Assembly: GCA_003513895.1 (NCBI GenBank)
Contig: DOSU01000028.1
Coordinates: forward strand, 1 to 5,053
Direction: 5' to 3'
Length of the DNA stretch: 5,053 nt
DNA from: Rikenellaceae bacterium
Lineage (GTDB): Bacteria; Bacteroidota; Bacteroidia; Bacteroidales; UBA932
The position numbers and the translations under genes were made by a program. Shown here piece after piece: positions 1-5,053 of the stretch (position 1 is the stretch's first letter; the number at the start of each line of letters is the position of its first letter). The notes beneath the pieces were generated by a model. The model was not told the DNA's origin. It worked only from the letters and a program-made list of their open reading frames with translations, and made no database searches.

Positions 1-153
1 CCGAAGGCGTAGACCTGCGACGAAGGAGCACCTAACTTGCCCCTTTTGTGTAGCTATAGTGCGTCAATTTAGGCGACGATCGTGAGTCAACCTTTTTCAG
101 GACAGGACAATGACCCCAGAGGTCAAAGCTTCACCCCTGGGGTGAGTGGTTGA
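1..153. other. Unassigned non-coding stretch at the left edge
   Basis: No convincing gene is seen. All six frames give only short fragments broken by stops. The longest fragments are a + strand frame that stops at about 33-35 and minus frames that run off the left edge, and none resembles a family I recognise. The stretch is rich in small repeats. GCGACGA occurs at 17-23 and 73-79. GTGAGT occurs at 82-87 and 142-147. The copies of GTGAGT are followed by CAACC (88-92) and GGTTG (148-152), which are complementary. ACGATCGT at 76-83 is a palindrome, and CAGGA is doubled at 98-107. TCAACC (87-92) could pair with GGTTGA (148-153), enclosing the palindromes at 111-145. It could be a structured 3' UTR of the leftward cyclophilin gene, a small RNA gene, a repeat element or the control region of a gene beyond the edge. 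The sequence does not decide between these. Confidence 0.5.
111..145. repeat. Two related 15-bp palindromes spaced two helical turns apart
   Basis: Bases 111-125 (TGACCCCAGAGGTCA) form an inverted repeat in which 6 of 7 pairs match. Bases 131-145 (TCACCCCTGGGGTGA) form one in which all 7 pairs match. The two 15-mers agree at 11 of 15 positions. Their centres (118 and 138) are 20 bp apart, and AAGCT separates them. As RNA the same bases could instead fold into one longer hairpin: 113-119 with 137-143 (7 pairs), a mismatch, then 121-123 with 133-135, around a 9-base loop. The element starts 9 bp downstream of the cyclophilin stop codon as that gene reads. No T-run follows on either strand, so it is not a standard rho-independent terminator. 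Paired operator sites, a 3' UTR stability hairpin or a repeat-element end are all possible. Confidence 0.6.
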
Positions 154-819
154 TTACAAAACCGGCTTAATTGAGATAATCTTAACATCAGTTGTTGGTC
201 TGTCTCTAGGGCCGGTTGGAGTTGCAGCTATAATGTCAATAACTCCGAATCCGTCTACTGTCTCGCCGTATACAGTGTAGTCGCCATCCAGCTGAGCGCA
301 GGTACCGGCATCTTCAACAATATAGAACTGAGAACCCGACGACTCTTTTTGAGGATTGCTCGGGCCGCCTCTTCTTGCAGCAGCAAGGGCGCCTTTTTTA
401 TGCTTATACTGAGGCAGAATTTCTGCAGGAACAGTATAACCCGGCCCGCCTGTACCGTATTTGTCGGCAGCAGCAGGGTCCTTAGTGTATGGATCGCCCG
501 CCTGAATCATAAAACCCTTAATGATCCTGTGGAAAAGAATTCCGTCATAATACCTCTCAGAAGCAAGTTTAACGAAATTATCCCTGTGCAAAGGGGTCTC
601 TTTGTAAAGTCTAATGCGAATAGTGCCGGCGCTTGTTTCGATGTCGAAAAGCGGTTCTACCGGCAGGTCGGAAGGATTAAAAGCCAGATTAGTAGTAGTC
701 ATAACTGTTGAGTCTTCTTGTTTAGTTGAATCCGTGCCCTCTTTTTCCTGTTTGTTGCCTTTACAGGAAAAAAGAACCATGGATATGATAATCAGTAAAT
801 TAAAAATTTTAGTCTTCAT
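154..819 (-). CDS. Cyclophilin-type peptidyl-prolyl cis-trans isomerase, lipoprotein
   Basis: This 221-residue protein should catalyse cis-trans isomerisation of X-Pro bonds and so assist protein folding in the envelope. Residues 1-18 are a lipoprotein signal peptide with lipobox L16-F17-S18-C19, so Cys19 should be lipidated and the enzyme anchored in a membrane facing the periplasm or surface. A charged low-complexity tether (about 20-55) leads into one cyclophilin domain (about 57-221). Visible motifs are FHRIIKGFMIQAGD (96-109), with catalytic Arg98, Phe103, Met104 and Gln106, then GTGGPGY (122-128), SGSQFYIVE (161-169) and LDGDYTVYG (177-185). The Trp that binds cyclosporin in human CypA aligns with Gln176, and the CypA active-site His126 aligns with Tyr181; bacterial cyclophilins commonly differ at these places. 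The Met at 819 is chosen because it gives a complete lipoprotein signal. The gene is single and diverges from the patatin gene. The family call is secure; its client proteins are unknown. Confidence 0.95.
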   Translation of the reverse strand: MKTKIFNLLIIISMVLFSCKGNKQEKEGTDSTKQEDSTVMTTTNLAFNPSDLPVEPLFDIETSAGTIRIRLYKETPLHRDNFVKLASERYYDGILFHRIIKGFMIQAGDPYTKDPAAADKYGTGGPGYTVPAEILPQYKHKKGALAAARRGGPSNPQKESSGSQFYIVEDAGTCAQLDGDYTVYGETVDGFGVIDIIAATPTGPRDRPTTDVKIISIKPVL

Positions 820-853
820 ATTGATAAGTTAAAAAAGATTCATTCAAAATTAT

Positions 854-861
854 TATCTTTG
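854..861 (+). promoter_or_regulatory. Predicted -7 box for the patatin-flippase-dut operon
   Basis: TATCTTTG matches the Bacteroidota -7 consensus TAnnTTTG exactly and lies 34 bp before the ATG at 896. A start near 868 would give a leader of about 28 bases. No good TTTG/TTG -33 element is seen at the expected place; only TTA at 829-831 is near (22-bp spacer), so the promoter may be weak or activator-dependent. It faces the minus-strand promoter box at 871-878, and the two polymerase footprints would overlap. Confidence 0.5.
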
Positions 862-870
862 TATTCAAGG

Positions 871-901
871 CAAAAATACCTCAATTACCCCTATTATGCA
901 A
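871..901 (-). promoter_or_regulatory. Predicted promoter of the cyclophilin gene
   Basis: On the minus strand, TATTTTTG (878-871) matches the Bacteroidota -7 box TAnnTTTG exactly. TTG (901-899) lies 20 bp upstream, a good spacing for the -33 element. Transcription would start near 864 and leave a leader of about 45 bases before the ATG at 819. The -33 element lies within the first codons of the patatin gene. The call rests on consensus matching only. Confidence 0.6.
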
Positions 902-3211
902 GTGAAAAGGTTTTTCATTGTTCTCTTTATGGCAGCAGTTGCCATAAATTTGAGCGGACAAAGCGTAGGGCTGGTTCTGAGTGGCGGAGGCGCTAAAGGG
1001 CTATCGCACATTGGGGTAATAAAAGCTCTCGAAGAAAATAACATACCCATAGACTATGTTGCCGGCACTTCCATGGGTGCAATAATTTCCGGCCTGTATG
1101 CAATTGGCCTCTCCCCGGACGAAATGATCAAGCTCTTCCGTTCCGAAGAATTTGCCTCCTGGCAGCAGGGGCATTCCGAACTCGATTTTTCCAGCTATAT
1201 TTATCACAGGGAACCTACGGCAGAACTCTTTGGTGCATCCTTCAGCCTTAACAGGAAGGAGAAAAAAATCAACTACATCCTACCAACCAGTTTAATTTCG
1301 CCTTATCCAATGGACATTGCGCTTTTACAGCTGTTTGGCTCATCTTCCGCTGCAGCCGAGTACAATTTCGACAAGCTTATGGTCCCATTTCGCTGTGTGG
1401 CTGCAGATATTTCGGCAAAAAAACCATACATAATCCGCAAAGGCGACCTTGGTTCGGCTATCCGTGCTTCGATGACTTTTCCTTTTGTTTTCAAGCCAAT
1501 AATGATAGACTCCACCCTTTTGTTCGACGGCGGATTTTATAATAACTTCCCATGGGATGTAATGGTAAAAGATTTTAATCCGGACTACATTATTGGTGTC
1601 AAATGTTCCAGCAATCCACTTGAACCGGGCGTAGAAGATCTTATGACTCAGGTCGAAAACATGTTAATGGCCGAGACCAACTACGACCTTCCGGAAGAGA
1701 GGGGCATTCTAATCGATGGCAAATATCCGGAAGTAGGGGTTCTTGACTTCAACAAAACAGACGAAATGGTCCAAAAAGGATATGAACTGGCTCAACAATT
1801 CATACCAGAACTCAAAAGACGAATTAAAGCAAGAATATCGGCAAAAGAACTGGAAGAGAAGAGACTCGCATTCCGTAAAAAGAATCCCAAACTGATGTTT
1901 AACAATGTTTACTTTACTCCGGACTCCTTAAAGAGAGGGAAAAAAGAGTTCATAAGCAATACAATCAGAAATCACAGGGAGGGTCCGGTAAGCTTTGAAA
2001 CAATAAAAAGAGGATATTTCCGTGTTGTGTCGTCCGGAAATGTAAATACCTTCTACCCTACCACCAGGATGAACAAAGACTCTCTGTTCGACCTGCATCT
2101 TGTCGTTTCTGAAAAGCAGCCCCTAAGACTGGCAATTGGAGGTAACATTTCATCGTCCTCACTTAACCAGGGATACCTGGGGGTTGAATACCGCAATTTT
2201 TCTCTCTACCCGTGGAAGGCAACTCTGGATATAAATCTCGGAAGGTTCTACACCGGGGGGACTGCATCGTTCCGTCAAGACTTCTCAGTAAAACCCATGA
2301 TGTATTATGAAGCAGAATTTACTGCCCACCGTTTCGATTACTTTGGAGGAAGCCAGACGAAATTTTACGCCGACAGACTTCCTACAAACATAGAAGAAAA
2401 TGAAGTGTTTGCCACGATAAGGTTTGGCACGCCTATTGACCTTAGAAGAAATTTTCTTGGCAAATTCCTCGTAAGCGCAGGTCGTAACTCATACGAGTAT
2501 TTTCTTACAGACAACTTTACATCCTACGACATACCGGAACGGGCAGGGATTACATTTTTTGCCTCATCCTTATTAGTTGAGAAGAACAACACGAATTACA
2601 GGCTTTACCCTACCGAGGGAATGAATCAAAGAGTTACTGCAGGTTATGCGTTTCTTGCTTCCGACTATAAACCCGGAAGCACTTCCGAAGGGGCACTACC
2701 CATACACAATCAGTTTAATCACCGGTTTAAACTGAGAATATATTCCGAAGTTTATTATCCGATAAACAGATGGATTACAATGGGTTCAATAGTAGATTTT
2801 ACAATGTCGAACAAAATCCTGTTCGCAGACTACATTTCGACTCTCATAAGCCTGCCTGCTTTTCAGCCAAATCCTCACAGCAAGACGCTTCTTTTAAAGG
2901 GATACAGGGCCCCTACATATCTTGCAGCCGGAGTGAACCCGATTTTCCGCATTTCCAACAGTGTTTTCTTAAACACCCAACTCACATATTTTCAGCCACT
3001 AAACTCTTTAATTCGGAATCAGGACGGAACTGCACATTTTTCCAATCCATTTCCAAAAGGATATTTAATGGGAAATCTTGCTCTGGTATGGCAGTCGCCC
3101 GTGGGACCAATCTCACTCTCTGCCACATACTATCAGAACGGAGATGTAAAATGGTATCCTCAGCTTAATATCGGCCTGCTTTTATTCAAATCAAAATCCC
3201 TTTCAAATTAA
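896..3211 (+). CDS. Patatin-like phospholipase with POTRA and outer-membrane beta-barrel (type Vd-like)
   Basis: This 771-residue protein is predicted to be a lipid acyl hydrolase joined to its own outer-membrane barrel, the architecture of Pseudomonas PlpD and Fusobacterium FplA. A signal peptide (1-21, probable cut before Gln22) is followed at once by the patatin domain (about 24-305). The oxyanion loop is SGGGAKG (29-35), the nucleophile elbow is GTSMG (57-61) with Ser59, and the catalytic Asp is in DGG (Asp211-Gly213), so the Ser-Asp dyad is intact. A charged helical linker (about 300-330) leads to one POTRA-like domain (about 333-409), then an Omp85-type barrel (about 411-764) with alternating strands. 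LKGYR (667-671) resembles the Omp85 loop-6 (V/I)RG(F/Y) motif with Lys for Arg. The length is close to that of PlpD (about 730). It heads the operon, with 6 bp to the flippase gene. The ATG is chosen for the signal peptide; no clear ribosome binding site is present. The family call is strong. Whether the lipase domain faces the surface or the periplasm, and its lipid substrate, are not shown by the sequence. Confidence 0.93.
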   Translation: MQVKRFFIVLFMAAVAINLSGQSVGLVLSGGGAKGLSHIGVIKALEENNIPIDYVAGTSMGAIISGLYAIGLSPDEMIKLFRSEEFASWQQGHSELDFSSYIYHREPTAELFGASFSLNRKEKKINYILPTSLISPYPMDIALLQLFGSSSAAAEYNFDKLMVPFRCVAADISAKKPYIIRKGDLGSAIRASMTFPFVFKPIMIDSTLLFDGGFYNNFPWDVMVKDFNPDYIIGVKCSSNPLEPGVEDLMTQVENMLMAETNYDLPEERGILIDGKYPEVGVLDFNKTDEMVQKGYELAQQFIPELKRRIKARISAKELEEKRLAFRKKNPKLMFNNVYFTPDSLKRGKKEFISNTIRNHREGPVSFETIKRGYFRVVSSGNVNTFYPTTRMNKDSLFDLHLVVSEKQPLRLAIGGNISSSSLNQGYLGVEYRNFSLYPWKATLDINLGRFYTGGTASFRQDFSVKPMMYYEAEFTAHRFDYFGGSQTKFYADRLPTNIEENEVFATIRFGTPIDLRRNFLGKFLVSAGRNSYEYFLTDNFTSYDIPERAGITFFASSLLVEKNNTNYRLYPTEGMNQRVTAGYAFLASDYKPGSTSEGALPIHNQFNHRFKLRIYSEVYYPINRWITMGSIVDFTMSNKILFADYISTLISLPAFQPNPHSKTLLLKGYRAPTYLAAGVNPIFRISNSVFLNTQLTYFQPLNSLIRNQDGTAHFSNPFPKGYLMGNLALVWQSPVGPISLSATYYQNGDVKWYPQLNIGLLLFKSKSLSN

Positions 3212-3217
3212 CCCCGG

Positions 3218-4696
3218 ATGAGCGCAAATCCACTGAAGAAACTTGCAGGAGAGACAGCCATCTACGGCATGAGCACCATTGTCGCCAAATTCATAAATTT
3301 TCTTTTCATTCCAATATACACCCGCATGCTCACAACAGGGAGCTACGGAATTGCTACGGAATTTCTCGCATGGATTGCAATGCTTCAGGTAGTTTTGACT
3401 CTGGGCCTCGAAACCGGATGTTTCAATTTTGCAAACAAACACGGCAAACCGTCAGAAGTATTTTCTAATGCACTAATTACCGTAGGGTTCATCTCACTGC
3501 TGTTCTTTGCAGGTATAACAATATACTCACAGGAGATTGCGTCTATGCTCGGATACGGCGGATTTTCAAACATTATAATATTCATAGCGAGTATCCTGGC
3601 AATTGATGCTTTTACGGCCATACTCTTTGCAAAAATCCGCTTCGAGCACAGGCCTGTTAAATTTGCTGTTTTCAAAACAATAAAAATAATTTCGGAGACA
3701 TTATTCAACTTCCTGCTCTTTTTTGCTGTTCCGGCCTATTTTGTAAAGCATCCGGAAAGTTTTCTCCTCAACTTCATTTCGGCCACTCCGGATTTTACGT
3801 ACATCATATTTGCAATATTCCTCAGCGGAGTTGTTTCCCTGATTGTATTTATTCCGGACATGATGCATCTTAAATTCCAAATCAACCCTAAACTTTGGAA
3901 GCAGATGATGTTATATTCTATTCCTCTTATGATTGCCGGTCTTCCCGGTACCCTTAACGACTTTCTGGACAGAACCATTTTTTTCAGGTTCTTTTCTCCC
4001 GAAGGCCATGACTGGCAGTCCGATCAGGGAATATTTCAAGCCTGGGTAAAATTTGCCACGCTCATGGTTCTTTTCATTCAGATGTTCCGCTATGCCGCCG
4101 AACCGTTCTTCTTTTCCAAAGCAAAAGAGGAGAAGTCCAATGAGCTATACGCTACTGTCATGGAACATTTTACGGCATTTTGTATGTTCATTTTCCTTGG
4201 AATGATGATGTATCTGGATGTAATTGCCCTCATTATTGGAAGGGATTTCCGCGCAGGAATTGACATAGTTCCGGTTATGCTTCTTGCATATGTAATTTTG
4301 GGAATGAACTTCAATGTTTCTATGTGGTACAAACTTTCCGGCAAGACAAACTATGCCATTTACATAACTCTGGCAGGGCTTCCAATCACTATCCTTATCA
4401 ACATCTTTTTCATGCCCCTCTACTCATATCACGCAGCAGCATGGGGGCACCTTCTCAGCTATCTTGTGATGCTAATTTTTAGCGTTTATCTTGGAAACAA
4501 ATACTACCCCATCCCATACAACTGGAAAAGGATTATCACATATGTTGGATCCGGAATTATCTTGTATCTGGCATCGCTGCTCGTACCGGATGTGCATTTT
4601 GTAATTAAATACACAATCAATACTATCCTTTTATTAGCCTTTGTTTTATTATATCTAAAAACCGAGAAAATATCCATATGGAAATTAAAATTCTAA
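3218..4696 (+). CDS. Oligosaccharide/lipid flippase, MOP superfamily (Wzx-like)
   Basis: This 492-residue integral membrane protein belongs by its pattern to the polysaccharide transporter branch of the MOP exporters. Such proteins flip undecaprenyl-linked sugar units or related lipids across the inner membrane. I count about 14 hydrophobic segments, near residues 12-32, 45-66, 84-104, 118-138, 150-172, 193-213, 229-249, 274-292, 317-340, 351-368, 380-400, 411-426, 437-455 and 463-480. The N-terminus (KKLAGETAIYGMSTIVAKF) is typical of the family: a short basic lead, then a glycine-containing first helix that continues into a segment ending with YTR (34-36). RYAAEPFFF (291-299) in the middle is another conserved-looking patch. 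The length is normal and no frame break is seen. The start is 6 bp after the patatin stop, without a clear ribosome binding site, and the 3' end overlaps dut. No glycosyltransferase or polymerase genes are adjacent, so this is not an O-antigen or capsule locus, and the substrate cannot be named. Confidence 0.88.
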   Translation: MSANPLKKLAGETAIYGMSTIVAKFINFLFIPIYTRMLTTGSYGIATEFLAWIAMLQVVLTLGLETGCFNFANKHGKPSEVFSNALITVGFISLLFFAGITIYSQEIASMLGYGGFSNIIIFIASILAIDAFTAILFAKIRFEHRPVKFAVFKTIKIISETLFNFLLFFAVPAYFVKHPESFLLNFISATPDFTYIIFAIFLSGVVSLIVFIPDMMHLKFQINPKLWKQMMLYSIPLMIAGLPGTLNDFLDRTIFFRFFSPEGHDWQSDQGIFQAWVKFATLMVLFIQMFRYAAEPFFFSKAKEEKSNELYATVMEHFTAFCMFIFLGMMMYLDVIALIIGRDFRAGIDIVPVMLLAYVILGMNFNVSMWYKLSGKTNYAIYITLAGLPITILINIFFMPLYSYHAAAWGHLLSYLVMLIFSVYLGNKYYPIPYNWKRIITYVGSGIILYLASLLVPDVHFVIKYTINTILLLAFVLLYLKTEKISIWKLKF

Positions 4697-5053
4697 ATAA
4701 ATCCCGCTTCGAAGCTCCTCAATATGCAACACTCCACTCTGCAGGAATGGACCTGCGGGCCAATATTGAAGAGAGCATTACAATATCTCCTCTCGCAAGA
4801 ACACTCGTTCCTACAGGTCTTCACATAGAGCTCCCTGAAGGCCATGAAGCGCAGATTCGCCCCAGAAGCGGCCTTGCCGCAAAGCACGGTATTGGAATCG
4901 TAAACAGCCCCGGAACAATAGACTCCGACTACAGAGGCGAGATAAAGATAATTCTTGTGAACTTGTCCAATGAGGAGTTTGTTCTTAACCCGGGAGAGCG
5001 AATCGCTCAAATGGTTGTTGCAAAGTTCGAAAGAGTAGAGTGGATCCCGGTGT
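4678..5053 (+). CDS. dut: dUTP diphosphatase (dUTPase), 5' part, cut by the window edge
   Basis: The encoded enzyme hydrolyses dUTP to dUMP and pyrophosphate in the cytoplasm. This keeps uracil out of DNA and supplies dUMP for thymidylate synthesis. The 125 visible residues cover four of the five motifs of the trimeric dUTPase family: SAGMDLRA (21-28), PRSGLAAKHGI (62-72) with phosphate-contacting Ser64, GTIDSDYRGEIK (79-90) with catalytic Asp82 and the sugar-selecting Tyr85, and RIAQMVV (108-114). Motif 5, the glycine-rich C-terminal arm, should lie just past the edge, since the family is usually about 145-150 residues. The ATG at 4678 is the only ATG in this frame after an upstream stop (near 4604), and it gives a standard N-terminus. 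The start lies 19 bp inside the flippase gene in another frame, which suggests translational coupling. All visible active-site residues are intact. Confidence 0.97.
   Translation, partial: MEIKILNKSRFEAPQYATLHSAGMDLRANIEESITISPLARTLVPTGLHIELPEGHEAQIRPRSGLAAKHGIGIVNSPGTIDSDYRGEIKIILVNLSNEEFVLNPGERIAQMVVAKFERVEWIPV

Noticed and set aside
1..35. Possible C-terminal end of a rightward gene (a short open frame stopping at 33-35).
   Set aside because: Only about ten codons are visible, with no recognisable motif, and open frames also run on the minus strand, so nothing supports coding.
10..95. Possible tmRNA, 5S rRNA or SRP RNA on either strand.
   Set aside because: I could not find the tmRNA tag reading frame, the SRP tetraloop with its flanking consensus, or the 5S core, so no RNA family can be named.
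111..145. Rho-independent terminator for the cyclophilin gene.
   Set aside because: The stem is suitable, but no run of T follows on the minus strand (or on the plus strand), so the standard terminator form is not met.
157..172. Bases here (CAAAACCGGCTTAA) resemble the conserved 3' end of bacterial RNase P RNA.
   Set aside because: The bases encode the natural C-terminus of the cyclophilin on the other strand, and the other conserved RNase P blocks are absent upstream.
349..711. Open frame of 120 codons on the + strand, opposite the cyclophilin gene.
   Set aside because: It is antisense to a gene with clear family motifs, has no recognisable domain and is a shadow frame.
2770..3168. Open frame of 132 codons inside the patatin-barrel gene.
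   Set aside because: It lies in another frame of a well-supported gene, and its product looks like no known protein.
3218..4696. Part of a capsule or O-antigen biosynthesis cluster.
   Set aside because: No glycosyltransferase, polymerase or sugar-nucleotide gene is next to the flippase; the neighbours are a lipase-barrel gene and dut.
4693..5010. Open frame of 105 codons on the minus strand opposite dut.
   Set aside because: The + strand shows four intact dUTPase motifs over the same bases, so this is a shadow.

Overview
The window looks like chromosomal DNA of a member of the Bacteroidota, probably Bacteroidales. The evidence is indirect but consistent. Both predicted promoters fit the TAnnTTTG -7 box typical of that phylum. 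None of the four genes has a clear Shine-Dalgarno sequence. The patatin-Omp85 fusion, the lipoprotein cyclophilin and the flippase/dUTPase pair are all familiar Bacteroidota gene types. No tRNA, rRNA, CRISPR array or insertion sequence was recognised.

Layout from left to right: bases 1-153 are an unassigned stretch with no convincing gene, carrying an unusual pair of 15-bp palindromes (111-145). A leftward gene (154-819) encodes a lipid-anchored cyclophilin-type prolyl isomerase. A 76-bp intergenic region (820-895) holds two -7 boxes that point at each other, one for each flanking gene. From 896 a rightward three-gene run reads through to the window edge: a patatin-like lipase fused to a POTRA and outer-membrane beta-barrel (896-3211), a MOP-superfamily polysaccharide/lipid flippase (3218-4696), and the 5' part of dut, dUTP diphosphatase (4678 to the edge). 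Spacing is 6 bp between the first two and a 19-bp overlap between the last two, so they are very likely one operon.

Functionally the window is dominated by the cell envelope: a lipoprotein folding catalyst, an outer-membrane lipase of the type Vd (PlpD-like) architecture, and an inner-membrane flippase. dut is a nucleotide-pool housekeeping enzyme carried along in the same transcript. The protein-coding part is ordinary conserved core genome. The less expected material is in the two non-coding stretches: the palindrome pair at 111-145 and the face-to-face promoters at 854-901. I see no evidence for a novel multi-gene system.
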